Shown in pieces: positions 1 through 11,100 of a stretch of DNA of 64,000 bases; position 1 is the first letter of the stretch, and each line of letters begins with the position of its first letter. The stretch comes from Pedobacter cryoconitis (GTDB lineage Bacteria; Bacteroidota; Bacteroidia; Sphingobacteriales; Sphingobacteriaceae), in contig NZ_JACHCE010000004.1 of NCBI RefSeq assembly GCF_014200605.1, forward strand, positions 323,619 through 387,618. The letters run 5' to 3'. Position numbers and translations under genes: made by a program. Under the pieces are notes generated by a model. It did no database searches, was not told the DNA's origin, and was given only the letters and a program-made list of their open reading frames with translations.

Positions 1-1
1 T

Positions 2-1699
2 TTGCTGCTGCGTTCCAGTCTTGGTGTGGACATTTATGAAGGAGAAACTGGAAAATATTATCCCCGCAATACGGGAGAAGGTTTTAGTACAAATGGTTTT
101 GGAGAGATTTACAAATATAAATCAACGGATGTCTTATGGGAAAACACAGCTACTTATAGCTTTACGGCTAAAAATCACGAATTAAACGTGTTGGGTGGTT
201 TTACTTTTGAGCGGCACCAGAATACTGCCACAGACATGCAGGGTACACAATTCCCTACTGACCTGTTATCTTATAAAAATATTGGCAGTGCCGGAATCAA
301 ACTCCAGGACAATTCAAATTATGACGGATGGTCTGTCAGATCGCTGCTGGCCAGGGCTATTTATAAATACAAGGGCCGTTATATAGTGAACGTTACTGCC
401 CGTCAGGATGGATCGTCCCGTTTCGGGCAAAACAATAAGTTTGGCTTTTTCCCCTCAGCAAGTTTAGCCTGGAGAATTATCGATGAGCCATTTATCGGCT
501 ATAAATTTCATACAATATTCAGTGATCTGAAATTAAGATTAAGTTATGGTTTAATTGGCAATCAGAACCTGCCTTATGACGCTATCTATACCCGTTATAA
601 TCAATCTCAATACCCTTTTAACGGTTCATCGGCAACAAGTGGGTACCAGATTGGCGGTAATGCAGGAAACGAATCTTTAGAATGGGAACGCCAGCACCAG
701 TTTAACATCGGTACTGACATTGCTTTATTCAATAACAAAGTGCAGTTCAGTGCTGATGTCTATAATAAGAAAATCAGCAGTTTACTACTTCCTTTTACCC
801 TTGCACCTTCTTCTGGATTTTATAATGAACAGATCAATGTGGCAGCAATGAACACAAAAGGTATTGATCTTGCGTTGAAAGTTACCCCGGTTCAAACGAA
901 AAACTTTACCTGGCAGGCTTCACTGAACTGGTCAAAGTATGAAAGTAAAGTGACTAAATTATTTCCGGGACGCGATTCTATCAACCTGGCTTTAAGGGTC
1001 GGGCTCCCTCCTTCAGGAACTTTTGTGAATTATGTTTATGATGGTTTATATCAGCAGGGAGATGATTTTAAATTGAATCCTAATGGTAAACCAGGAGATA
1101 TCAAGATTAAAGATGTAAATGGGGACGGTAAAATTACACCACTCGACCAGGTCGTGGTTGGCTCCAGTATTCCTAAAGGATGGGGCGGTTTCTGGAATTA
1201 TTTCAAATACAAAAACCTGTCTGTGACCATATTTACAACTTACCAATATGGTCATCAATTAAATAACCTGACTTATACCAACCTCACTTATTATAATGCA
1301 GCCGACGGCAATACCAGTAATGTAACTGTAGAAGGTGCAAATTACTGGACACCACAAAACACCAATACGAATATCCCCCGTCCAAATGCTTTTGGCAGTT
1401 CTTTAAAGACTTTACCCGCTGGCCCCGGTGGTCCGGGAAATTCTGAGGGCGGCTCCAGTTATTCGATACAGAATGCAAATTATATACGCATCAAGAACAT
1501 TTCATTAGGCTATGATATCCCTTCCAAATTCTTACAGAAACTCAAAGTAAGGCACCTGAACATTTATGCACAGGCTATTGAGCCATTCCTGTTTACCAAA
1601 TACAAAGGATTAGACCCTGATATAGCAGGTAGTTCAGGAACAAATGAGAACTATCCAAGATACCGGACTTTCTTGCTGGGTGCAAAATTAGGCTTATAA
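2..1699 (+). CDS. SusC/RagA-family TonB-linked outer-membrane transporter, 5' truncated by the window
   Basis: This is the C-terminal 565 residues of a SusC/RagA transporter. The frame is open from the first codon and has no start of its own. Family members are about 1000 residues long, so the signal peptide, carboxypeptidase-regulatory-like domain and plug lie upstream of the window. What remains is beta-barrel, with alternating aromatic and polar strands, the DVNGDGKIT segment common in SusC loops, and the late motif NANYIRIKNISLGYDIP. The gene ends 17 nt before a SusD gene. With that lipoprotein it would import oligosaccharide across the outer membrane. The downstream enzymes point to alpha-galactosides, but the substrate is inferred from context only. 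Confidence 0.93.
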   Translation: MLLRSSLGVDIYEGETGKYYPRNTGEGFSTNGFGEIYKYKSTDVLWENTATYSFTAKNHELNVLGGFTFERHQNTATDMQGTQFPTDLLSYKNIGSAGIKLQDNSNYDGWSVRSLLARAIYKYKGRYIVNVTARQDGSSRFGQNNKFGFFPSASLAWRIIDEPFIGYKFHTIFSDLKLRLSYGLIGNQNLPYDAIYTRYNQSQYPFNGSSATSGYQIGGNAGNESLEWERQHQFNIGTDIALFNNKVQFSADVYNKKISSLLLPFTLAPSSGFYNEQINVAAMNTKGIDLALKVTPVQTKNFTWQASLNWSKYESKVTKLFPGRDSINLALRVGLPPSGTFVNYVYDGLYQQGDDFKLNPNGKPGDIKIKDVNGDGKITPLDQVVVGSSIPKGWGGFWNYFKYKNLSVTIFTTYQYGHQLNNLTYTNLTYYNAADGNTSNVTVEGANYWTPQNTNTNIPRPNAFGSSLKTLPAGPGGPGNSEGGSSYSIQNANYIRIKNISLGYDIPSKFLQKLKVRHLNIYAQAIEPFLFTKYKGLDPDIAGSSGTNENYPRYRTFLLGAKLGL

Positions 1700-1716
1700 C
1701 ATTTAAAGACAGTCAC

Positions 1717-3291
1717 ATGAAATTTTTCAATAACAGATTAAATACAGTTTTGATTATACTGATTACCAGCACACTGGTAATGGTTATGGGGAGTTGCCGG
1801 AAAGCACTGGATTATACGCCCGAAGTTTTTCTGGGCGCAGAACAGGTTTATAAAGACCAGCCTGGCGCTATCGCTGGTATAACAGGTATATACAAACAAC
1901 TACAGAGCTTAAAATCTTCGGATTATGCGCTGATCGGAATTATTGGTACTGATGAAGCCCGCTGCACCTACCAAAGTCAGGGATATGGAGCTTATTGGGC
2001 AGGGGTTACTGGTCTGGATGTTTATGACATTCAGTTCAGCAGTCAGAATAACGGGGTCACCGGCTACTGGAGAACATCTTACCAGGGGATTGCCAATGCT
2101 AATTATGCAATTCAGTACATCCCTAAGATCAAGAATTTTGCCGATGTATCTTTACAGAACCGCTTATTGGGAGAAGCTTATTTTATGCGTGCCTTGTTTT
2201 ATTTTCAACTGGTACAGCTCTATGGCGATATTCCCCTGCGACTTGAAAACATGTCTTTTTCGGAAGGTGTCAAAAGATCGCCCGTGACAGATGTTTATGC
2301 CCAAATCATCTCTGATTTAAAGTTTGCGGGCTCAAACTGCTGGACCAGAAATAAAAACCCTGAACCTGGCAGGGCAAGTGTAGAAGCAGCCAAAACATTA
2401 CTTGGAAAAGTATACCTGACACTGCATGATTATCAGCAAGCCAAAACAACATTTGAAGAAGTGCTTCCGGGACTGACCTTGTTGCCAGAATATGCTGATC
2501 TTTTTGATGGCAAACATGAGAACAACGCAGAGTCAATTTTCGAGATTCAGTATTCTACAGAATCGGGTAATACCCAGAGCCTGCAAAATCTGTTTGGTTC
2601 TTACGCCGGCCCGACCATACCTTTTACAACTTTTAACAACCATACCCCTGGTAACGGTGGCTCAATCGTAACCTCTACCCATTTTTATGCTGACCTTGTT
2701 TTTGATAAAGCAAAGGATAAAAGATATCCCGTTTCTATCAATTATGACCGCTATGACGGCAATGGCCAAAAGATGAGCTGGTGGATAGACCCAGGTTTAC
2801 CGACGCTGAAAAAATATGATATTACCAGTGCAGATATTGATATCAGCAATTCGGGCAAAAACTTGTATTACCTGCGGGCAGCAGATGTTTTTTTAATGTA
2901 TGCAGAGGTACTGAATGAGCTTTCACAGACTACACCTGCCCTAGTCCCATTAAACAAAGTACGCAGCCGTGCAGGGTTATCTGAACTGCAAACAGCATTG
3001 GGTCATATCCCCTCTCAAACCGAATTACGTGCCGAATTGCTGGATGAACGCAGCCGTGAACTGGGTGGTGAAGGCTGGCGCTGGTTTGATTTGAAAAGAA
3101 CAGGGACATTAGTCCAGAAAGTAATGGCTTATAACAATCCAAAGGCTTATTATATGGCTTTAAACAATACTACAACAGATCCTCATCCTGCGCAAAATGT
3201 ATCTGACAAGAACAATCTATACCCAATCCCATTGGCAGAATTACAAAACAACCAGGCCTTAAACCTGAATAGTCAGAATCCCGGATATTAA
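1717..3291 (+). CDS. SusD/RagB-family glycan-binding lipoprotein
   Basis: This 524-residue protein starts with a lipoprotein signal (hydrophobic stretch, then MGSC, acylated Cys27, followed by RKALD). It has the usual SusD length. SusD hallmarks are visible: the N-terminal TPR-like region with YWRTSYQGIANANYAIQ, the segment EAYFMRALFYFQLVQLYGD, and the C-terminal ERSRELGGEGWRWFDLKR followed by YPIPLAELQNN. It is expected on the cell surface as the lid of the SusC channel encoded just upstream. The gene is 17 nt after SusC and 12 nt before the next glycosidase, so the genes are very likely co-transcribed. Confidence 0.95.
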   Translation: MKFFNNRLNTVLIILITSTLVMVMGSCRKALDYTPEVFLGAEQVYKDQPGAIAGITGIYKQLQSLKSSDYALIGIIGTDEARCTYQSQGYGAYWAGVTGLDVYDIQFSSQNNGVTGYWRTSYQGIANANYAIQYIPKIKNFADVSLQNRLLGEAYFMRALFYFQLVQLYGDIPLRLENMSFSEGVKRSPVTDVYAQIISDLKFAGSNCWTRNKNPEPGRASVEAAKTLLGKVYLTLHDYQQAKTTFEEVLPGLTLLPEYADLFDGKHENNAESIFEIQYSTESGNTQSLQNLFGSYAGPTIPFTTFNNHTPGNGGSIVTSTHFYADLVFDKAKDKRYPVSINYDRYDGNGQKMSWWIDPGLPTLKKYDITSADIDISNSGKNLYYLRAADVFLMYAEVLNELSQTTPALVPLNKVRSRAGLSELQTALGHIPSQTELRAELLDERSRELGGEGWRWFDLKRTGTLVQKVMAYNNPKAYYMALNNTTTDPHPAQNVSDKNNLYPIPLAELQNNQALNLNSQNPGY

Positions 3292-3303
3292 AAAAAAAAG
3301 CAA

Positions 3304-5514
3304 ATGAACAGCAAGATCTATTTATTTTCCCTATTGCTTTTATCCTTGTCTTTTCAAGGTTATACCCAGCAGCTCAGCAGAACAAATGACAGCCTGGTGG
3401 TACATAACCAAACTGCTAAGGTAACAGCCAATTTTAAAACCGGAAGCGTATCTTATTATTTTGACGGTGGTGTTGTTTTAAGCAATACCACCGCCGAAAT
3501 CAATGAGATCCAGACAGGGTTACTTTCTACAGGCTCCTGCAAATTACATCAGGCAACTACCGAAACTTTCACAGACCGTATAGGAAAGGGTATAAAACTT
3601 ATCCTGACGCACAGTGGCAATGACCAGGGGATTACTTTAATCCAGCAAATCACCCTGTACCAGGATCAGCCTTATCTATTTACGGACTTAAAAGCAGTAG
3701 CTACCAGACAGGAACAGGTTTTAGAAACCAGGGATATCAGCCCGCTGGTGGTTACCCCTACTCAAAAGGGCCGCTTATTTCAACCCGGAAAACAGCCGCG
3801 TCTGCTTGATGTCCCTTTTGATAATGACAACTGGGTAAATATACTGGAACGCCAATGGGGAAACACAGACCATACTGTATTTAATGGAATCAGTTACGAG
3901 TATGCAGCCGTTTACGACAACCAGACTTTGGCTGGACTGGTTATGGGAAGTTTAACACACGACTTCTGGAAAACAGGCATCGTTTACCGCGCAGCAAAAC
4001 AGACTGGCCTGACAGATTCGTTAAAGATTTATGGCGGAGCAGCAACTGAAGATAATTCTTCTTTGAAACCCGCCTATGGAGGACTTGATGGTACACATGA
4101 CCATACCAGTCATGGTACAATGACCGGGAAAATGGTGAGTTCGCCGGTGATTTATCTCTGCGGCTTAAAAGATGTGAGAAAAGCCTTTCTGGCTTATGGG
4201 GAAGCTAATGTGAGTCGGAATGGCAAACTGGAATGGAAAGGCAGCGCACCTGTTTACTGGAATAGCTTTGGCGTAGAAGGTGTTTTAGGCAATTCGGGGG
4301 TAATGATGCCTAAAGATCTTGGCAAGATCACTGACTTTTTGCAAACGCTGTCTAATTTCAATGCGTATTCAAAACCTGTATTGAGTATTGATTCATATGA
4401 CCAGTCTATTTATACGACTGATCTGCTCAGTTCATTCGGGAAATATGCGAAAAAGAAAAATCAGCAGATGGGTTTCTATTTTATCCCCTTTGCGATGTGG
4501 AACTGGAAAAACTCATTCGACAATAAAATTCCAGGCTCTGAATACACTTTAAGAGATGTGGTACTGCGGGATAAAAACGGAGAGCCCATTGCCTATAAGG
4601 ATGGAGAATGGGGTGCTTATGCAATGGACCCAACCCATCCGGCCATCCGGTTGTTTATTATCAATCAATTGGAAAAAGCTAAAGCTATTGGTGCCAGGTT
4701 TCTGAAAATAGACTTTCTGACTGCAGGTGCATTAGAATCTACCAAAAGATATGATCCTAAAGTACGTACAGGCATGCAGGCCTATAACCAGGGAATGAAA
4801 ATGCTTAAATCACTGACAGATTCTATCCTTGGGCCCGACATTTTTATTACACAGGCAATTTCTCCGGTGTTTCCGCATCAGTATGCACATACCCGGTTTA
4901 TTTCTACCGATGTCTATTCTCATCTGCGTGACGATCAGAAAGGTTTTCCGCATTACGGAAGTACACAGGCCTCTATGGCTGCCGGCTCACATTTATGGTG
5001 GGTACAAGGTACGCTCTGGCCTTATACGAACCTGGATGTAAGTATAATGAAGAACTTTCAGAAAAACCCTGATCTGACCGAAAAGGAAGTTAAAGTACGG
5101 CTTTATGCAATGATGACGATGGGAAGTATTTTAGGTGACGGATCTGATTTCAGAAATAAACTGGCTGCTGAAAGGGCAAAGATTTATCTGGATAATAAGG
5201 ACTTAAATTTATTTTTTAGCGCCCCCAGGGCATTTACGCCAATGAATTTTGCTGATGGAGAGAGTTTTGACCAGCAATTGTCTTTTTATCTGAAAGCAGC
5301 CACTCCATTAATTTCGATGTTCAATTTTGACCTCCAAAAGATCTATAACAGGAAATGGTTACGTGCAGAGATCGGCCTTTTGGATAAAGAATATCTTCTA
5401 AAGGACTTTATGACGGATGCAGTACTGGGTAAAATAGAAAAAGGACAGGATTCATTTGTCCTGACTGCAAAGACAGGTGATGCCTTATTGATCAAACTGG
5501 TTCCGGTAAATTGA
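3304..5514 (+). CDS. Secreted alpha-galactosidase-like glycosidase (clan GH-D, GH36/GH27-like)
   Basis: This 736-residue protein has an N-terminal signal peptide ending near GYTQQ. An N-terminal beta-sandwich (about residues 25-310) precedes a TIM-barrel-like domain. The strand segment ARFLKIDFLTAG places Asp470 where GH27/GH36 enzymes carry the catalytic nucleophile (the K-x-D pattern). A later segment, FISTDVYSHLRDD, could supply the acid/base Asp. It lies 12 nt after SusD and 8 nt before the galM-like gene. The sequence differs clearly from the canonical GH36 gene at 11519-13711, so the two probably act on different linkages or chain lengths. Hydrolysis of terminal alpha-galactosyl or related residues is inferred. 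Membership of a less studied GH-D subfamily is possible. Confidence 0.72.
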   Translation: MNSKIYLFSLLLLSLSFQGYTQQLSRTNDSLVVHNQTAKVTANFKTGSVSYYFDGGVVLSNTTAEINEIQTGLLSTGSCKLHQATTETFTDRIGKGIKLILTHSGNDQGITLIQQITLYQDQPYLFTDLKAVATRQEQVLETRDISPLVVTPTQKGRLFQPGKQPRLLDVPFDNDNWVNILERQWGNTDHTVFNGISYEYAAVYDNQTLAGLVMGSLTHDFWKTGIVYRAAKQTGLTDSLKIYGGAATEDNSSLKPAYGGLDGTHDHTSHGTMTGKMVSSPVIYLCGLKDVRKAFLAYGEANVSRNGKLEWKGSAPVYWNSFGVEGVLGNSGVMMPKDLGKITDFLQTLSNFNAYSKPVLSIDSYDQSIYTTDLLSSFGKYAKKKNQQMGFYFIPFAMWNWKNSFDNKIPGSEYTLRDVVLRDKNGEPIAYKDGEWGAYAMDPTHPAIRLFIINQLEKAKAIGARFLKIDFLTAGALESTKRYDPKVRTGMQAYNQGMKMLKSLTDSILGPDIFITQAISPVFPHQYAHTRFISTDVYSHLRDDQKGFPHYGSTQASMAAGSHLWWVQGTLWPYTNLDVSIMKNFQKNPDLTEKEVKVRLYAMMTMGSILGDGSDFRNKLAAERAKIYLDNKDLNLFFSAPRAFTPMNFADGESFDQQLSFYLKAATPLISMFNFDLQKIYNRKWLRAEIGLLDKEYLLKDFMTDAVLGKIEKGQDSFVLTAKTGDALLIKLVPVN

Positions 5515-5522
5515 GATAACAG

Positions 5523-6581
5523 ATGCACTATAAACAAGTAGAGAACAATCCCAAAGTTTCTTACCAGCACTGGGCAACTTACCAGGGACAGAAAATTTTC
5601 CGTTTCAGAATACAGAATAATAAGGGCTCATTTGTCGAGCTGATCAATTACGGGGCTACTTTAGCGGCAATCGTAGTACCGGATCGTTTGGGGAACCCTG
5701 GAAATGTAATTTTAGGCTTTGACAGTTTTGAAGGTTATTTACAAGACCACTGTTATATCGGTTCTACTGTTGGCCGCTTTGCTAACCGGATTTCTGATGC
5801 CAGTTTTAAACTTAACGATGAAACATTTAAACTAGAGAAAAATGATGGGGCAAACACCAATCATGGCGGCTTTAGTGGATTCAACACTCAAATCTTTGAT
5901 TTTAATATACTGGACGATGAAATTCACTTCATGCTAAACAGTAAGGATGGTGAGGGCGGCTATCCGGGGAATTTAAATTTTATAGTCAGTTATAGTTTCA
6001 GTAACGAAGATGAGCTGCGCATTCAATATTCAGCACAAACAGACCGGAAAACGGTAGTTAATTTCACTAATCATGCCTATTTTAACCTGAGTAGTGAATC
6101 TTCCGGAATAATGGCGCACGAGTTACAAATTGAGTCAGCGCATGTTTTAGAAGCTGATGCAGCTTACCTCCCTACTGGAAAGATCATTCCGGCAGGCACA
6201 CTCACTTTTAAAGGGCAGAAGATTGAAACCTGTTTAGCAGGGGCTGATCTTAAAGGATTGAATACTTTTTATATTTTCAATCCGCTTAATTCCTGCAGAA
6301 AAGCAGCGGTTTTATCACATCCTGCTACCGGACGTAGCTTAACAATCAGGACTTCTTACCCCGGGTTAATGTTATATACAGGAGATTATTTAACCAGCAC
6401 TTTACCAGGATACCATGGAGTTCCTTACCAACCTTTTGACGGCTTATGTATTGAATGCCAGGATTATCCGGACAGCCCAAACCATGCAAATTTCCCATCA
6501 GCTGTACTGGAACCGGGCATGCACTATCAACAGTATATCCATTTGAAATTCAGTACTGGCAACAGCTGTCCAGAATCATAA
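5523..6581 (+). CDS. galM: Aldose 1-epimerase (mutarotase)
   Basis: This 352-residue protein has no signal peptide and should be cytoplasmic. It interconverts the alpha and beta anomers of galactose or other aldoses before phosphorylation. Family motifs are present: NTNHGG in place of the usual N-x-x-HGG, NHAYFNL with catalytic-acid His184, and the late IECQDYPDSPNHANFPS with the general base Glu311. It starts 8 nt after the glycosidase stop codon. This fits sugar released by the two alpha-galactosidases and imported by the next gene's permease. Residues are numbered from the ATG at 5523. Confidence 0.93.
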   Translation: MHYKQVENNPKVSYQHWATYQGQKIFRFRIQNNKGSFVELINYGATLAAIVVPDRLGNPGNVILGFDSFEGYLQDHCYIGSTVGRFANRISDASFKLNDETFKLEKNDGANTNHGGFSGFNTQIFDFNILDDEIHFMLNSKDGEGGYPGNLNFIVSYSFSNEDELRIQYSAQTDRKTVVNFTNHAYFNLSSESSGIMAHELQIESAHVLEADAAYLPTGKIIPAGTLTFKGQKIETCLAGADLKGLNTFYIFNPLNSCRKAAVLSHPATGRSLTIRTSYPGLMLYTGDYLTSTLPGYHGVPYQPFDGLCIECQDYPDSPNHANFPSAVLEPGMHYQQYIHLKFSTGNSCPES

Positions 6582-6663
6582 TATTGTCCATCTATTAAAG
6601 ATAATCTGCTATTTTTTATCCGGCTAAAACAAAGATATTTATAAAACCAAATACGAATCATTT

Positions 6664-8013
6664 ATGCGCGAAGAAACCATTACATTTAATAGCCGTTACA
6701 TTATTGGCATTTCCTTTATCTCTGCTCTTGGCGGATATTTATTTGGATTTGACTTTGCTGTTATCTCAGGCGCCCTGCCCTTTTTACGAACCGAATTTAT
6801 GCTGAACTCCTGGTGGGAAGGTTTTTTAACTGGCTCTCTCGCTCTTGGCTGTATTGTGGGCTGTTTAATTGCAGGCAAAATGGCTGATAAATACGGCAGA
6901 AGACCAGGTTTAATGCTTGCAGCACTCATATTCGCAATCTCCTCAGTTGGAATTGCGTTGTCAACTGGTTTAACATTTTTTGTAATCATGCGTTTCGGAG
7001 CGGGAATAGGTGTTGGTATGGCCTCCATGTTATGTCCTATGTATATTGCCGAAGTTTCCCCGGCAAAAGTACGTGGCAGAAATGTGGCTATTAATCAATT
7101 AACTGTGGTTATCGGTATACTCGTAACCAATATGGTTAATTATTTCCTGGCAGATATTGGACCGGATGCCTGGCGCTGGATGTTTGGTCTGGGAACTATC
7201 CCTTCAGTCATTTTTCTGATTGGGGTAATCTGGCTGCCTGAAAGCCCAAGATGGCTGCTTAAAGATGGTCAGCAGGAAAAAGCAATACAGGTCCTGAATA
7301 AAATCGGCTCTGCTTCATTTGTACAAACCACTTTAACAGCGATCAACAAATCGCTGGACGGCTCTCCGAAAAAACAATCTTATAAAAATGTATTTGAAAA
7401 AAGTGTACGTCCGGCAGTTATGGTTGGAATTACCCTGGCCATTTTTCAACAATTCTGTGGAATAAATGTTGTATTCAACTATACCTCAACCATTTTCGAA
7501 TCAGTTGGTGCTAATTTAGACCGCCAGCTTTTTGAAACGATTGCAATTGGCATGGTCAACCTGGTATTTACACTGCTGGCTATGTGGCAGGTAGATAAAT
7601 TGGGGCGCAGACCCTTAATGCTTTTTGGCTCCCTGGGTCTGTCTGTGGTTTATATCATCCTGGCTTTCCTGCTTCAGCATCAATATCCGGCAGGTATGGT
7701 CTCTATTTTTGTTTTAATAGCGATCAGTTTATATGCGATTTCGCTGGCACCTGTCACCTGGGTATTGATTTCTGAGATCTTTCCTAATAAAATACGCGGA
7801 GTGGCTTCATCAGTAGCTATTGTATCGCTTTGGGGCGCTTATTTTATCCTCGTATTTACCTTTCCTATACTAGCCGAAAAACTGGGTACTTATGGCCCAT
7901 TTTATTTATATGCTGCTATCTGTTTTGCAGGATTTCTATTCATCAGAAAAAAGGTAAAAGAAACTAAAGGGCAGACGCTCGAAGAACTGGAAGATAATCT
8001 AATCAGGCACTAA
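6664..8013 (+). CDS. MFS sugar porter (sugar/H+ symporter, XylE/GalP/AraE-like)
   Basis: This 449-residue protein has about 12 membrane segments. All the sugar-porter signatures are visible: GGYLFGFDFAVISGALPFLR in the first helix, DKYGRRPG after helix 2, PESPRWLLKDG before the central loop, QQFCGINVVFNYTSTIF in helix 7, DKLGRRPLML in the second half, and KETKGQTLEELE at the C-terminus. It should carry monosaccharide, probably galactose or glucose, across the inner membrane using the proton gradient. The 82-nt gap after galM has no clear terminator, so it is likely part of the same operon. Confidence 0.95.
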   Translation: MREETITFNSRYIIGISFISALGGYLFGFDFAVISGALPFLRTEFMLNSWWEGFLTGSLALGCIVGCLIAGKMADKYGRRPGLMLAALIFAISSVGIALSTGLTFFVIMRFGAGIGVGMASMLCPMYIAEVSPAKVRGRNVAINQLTVVIGILVTNMVNYFLADIGPDAWRWMFGLGTIPSVIFLIGVIWLPESPRWLLKDGQQEKAIQVLNKIGSASFVQTTLTAINKSLDGSPKKQSYKNVFEKSVRPAVMVGITLAIFQQFCGINVVFNYTSTIFESVGANLDRQLFETIAIGMVNLVFTLLAMWQVDKLGRRPLMLFGSLGLSVVYIILAFLLQHQYPAGMVSIFVLIAISLYAISLAPVTWVLISEIFPNKIRGVASSVAIVSLWGAYFILVFTFPILAEKLGTYGPFYLYAAICFAGFLFIRKKVKETKGQTLEELEDNLIRH

Positions 8014-8140
8014 CCCGATAAAGATCAATTCATCAGGTTAAAAAACATTTCCAGAGGCAATATCAGGCAATAAAAACAGGACAACTGTCTTTTTGATTGC
8101 CTTACTATGGGATAATTTATATCAAATAAAAAATAATCGA

Positions 8141-11100
8141 ATGGAACAATTGTATGTAAACGTTTGGGAAGAACAGGTGATCATACCTACTTATGGGATT
8201 GGAAAACCAGAGAAAAACCCTATGTTTTTTGAGAAACGGATTTACCAGGGAAGCAGCGGTGTTGTTTATCCGAATGCGGTTGTAGAGAAAATCTATGACG
8301 AAAAGGTAGACAAAGAATATACAGGCTTGTTTTTAGAAAACAGGTACCTGAAAATTATGATTTTGCCAGAGCTTGGCGGAAGGATACAGATGGCCTTTGA
8401 TAAAATCAAACAAAGACATTTTATTTATTATAACCAGGTCATTAAACCTGCACTGGTCGGATTAACCGGCCCCTGGATTTCAGGAGGTATAGAGTTTAAC
8501 TGGCCGCAGCATCACCGTCCAAGTACATTTGATGCCATAGACTATAAAATTGAAGAAAATACGGATGGCAGTAAAACGGTCTGGGTAAATGAACTGGAGC
8601 AGATGTTTCATACCAAAGGGATGGCTGGTTTTACTTTATATCCGGATAAAGCCTATATAGAAATCAAAGCAAAATTATTGAACCGCTCGGCATTGCCTCA
8701 GACCTTTCTCTGGTGGGCAAACCCTGCTGTTAAAGTAAATGACTATTATCAGTCTGTTTTCCCGCCCGATGTAAACGCTGTTTTTGATCATGGAAAAAGA
8801 GATGTATCGGCCTTCCCTATTGCTACCGGAACTTATTACAAAGTAGATTACGCACCTGGTACTGATATTTCTATGTACAAAAATATACCAGTTCCAACTT
8901 CGTATATGGCCATCAATTCTGCTTATGATTTTGTTGGAGGTTATGAACATGATACTGCTGCAGGCTTACTCCATGTGGCCAATCATCATGTTTCGCCCGG
9001 TAAAAAACAATGGACCTGGGGACATAGTGATTTTGGGCAGGCATGGGATAGAAATCTAACGGATGAGGACGGACCATATATTGAACTCATGACCGGAATG
9101 TTTACAGACAATCAGCCTGATTTTAGCTGGTTAATGCCTAATGAACAAAAAGAGTTTACACAGTACTTCATGCCATACAGGGAGCTGGGGGTGGTTAAAA
9201 ATGCAAATAAAGATATCCTGCTGGCTATTGATAAACATGGGGACAAAGCAGACTTAAAAATATATGTCACCTCAGTACAGGAAAACATCAATATTACGCT
9301 TTCTTATCAGGATGAAAACTTATTTCATGCGCAGCAGACCATCATTCCTGAGGAAGTTTTCCAGCAGCAGATCAAAGTTAAGGAATCAATGGATGCAGAT
9401 AGGTTATTACTAATTATCACCTCTGCACAAGGGAAAGAATTACTTCGGTATGAGCCGGCAAAAAACAGGAAAAATGAAATACCTGAGCCGGCAAAACCAG
9501 CACTTGAACCTGCTGAAATAGAAAGTAACGAACAGTTGTTTTTAACTGGTCAGCATTTAGAACAGTACCGCCATGCCACCTACAGCCCTGTTCCTTATTA
9601 TGAAAAGGCGATTGAGAAAGACCCTAAAGATATCAGAAGCAATAATGCACTGGGTCTATGGTATTTAAGGAGAGGGATGTTTACTAAAAGTGAAGCTTAT
9701 TTCAGAACTGCAATCGCCACCATTACACAGAGAAATCCTAATCCTTATGACAGTGAACCCTATTACAATCTTGCACTTTGCTTAAGCTATCAGGATCAGC
9801 AGGAAGAGGCTTACCAGCATTTCTATAAAGCTACCTGGAGTAAGACATGGAAAGATACCGGCTTTTTTGCTGTAGCACAGATAGATATGTCAAGAGGTGA
9901 TCTGGAACTTGTTTTAGAACATATTCAGCTGGCCTTAGACAGCAATGCAAATCATAGTAAAGCTTATGTTTTAAAAGCAGCAGCCTATCGTCAGCAGGGG
10001 AATTTCGAAAAGGCTTTCTTTGTCTGCGAACAGGCCCTGGAAAGAGATCCTTTTAACCTGGGTGCCTGGTACGAAAAAGTATTAACGCATCAGCAGTTTC
10101 AACAAAATGACCAGGCAAAAACAGCCTTAGCAGAACTCTTCAAACTTTCAAGAGGGGCAGCACAAAATTTCATTGCCTATGCGATAGATTATGCAGCTGC
10201 CGGATTATATACAGAAGCAGCGAATTTTTTAAGTCATGCTATTCACGAAACAGGTACCAGCCCGCTGGTTTATTATTATCTTGGCTGGTTTGCGAACGAA
10301 CTTCAGCAGCAGCAGGAAGCTAAACAATGGTTTTTGAAGGCAGCAGCAGCAGATTCTTATCTTTGTTTCCCAAACAGGTTAGAAGATATCAGGGTATTGT
10401 TACTGGCTATAGAACTGAATCCTGCCGATCCTAAAGCACCTTATTACCTGGGTAATCTCTTTTATGATAAAAGACAATATATGCAGGCCATATCCTACTG
10501 GGAACAGTCTGTTAAATTGGATGACACCTTCCCTACTGTGCTGCGAAATCTTGGAATTGCCTATTTCAATAAGCTGAATAAAGCGCACAAAGCCTTACAG
10601 TTTTTTGAAAAAGCATTTTCGCTTGACCCATCTGATGCACGTATACTGATGGAACTTGATCAGCTGAACAAAAGGTTAAATGATTCTGCCGGACAACGTC
10701 TTCAATTTTTAGCCCGGCACGGTGATGTTGCAGATCTAAGGGATGATCTCTATCTGGAGCGCATTACTTTACTGAATCTGACTGGTCAGTATCAGCAAGC
10801 CCTGGATCAGATCCTTAGCAGACAGTTTCATCCCTGGGAAGGTGGTGAAGGAAAAGTATCAGGCCAGTATATTTACAGCCTGGTACAACTGGCCAAAGAA
10901 TTGATTACTGATGCGCAATATGAAAAGGCCATTGAATTGCTGGAGCAGGTACAGTATTATCCGCATAACCTTGGCGAAGGGAAATTATTCGGTGCACAGG
11001 AAAATGATATCTTTTACTGGCTGGGATGTGCTTTTGAAGGATTGAAACAGGAAGAAAATGCGGCGGTATATTTCCGCAAAGCAACTGTAGGCCTGGACCA

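Noticed and set aside
8093..8141. TTG start for the DUF5107 gene
   Set aside because: The ATG at 8141 starts directly before the conserved domain; the upstream 16 residues look unrelated.
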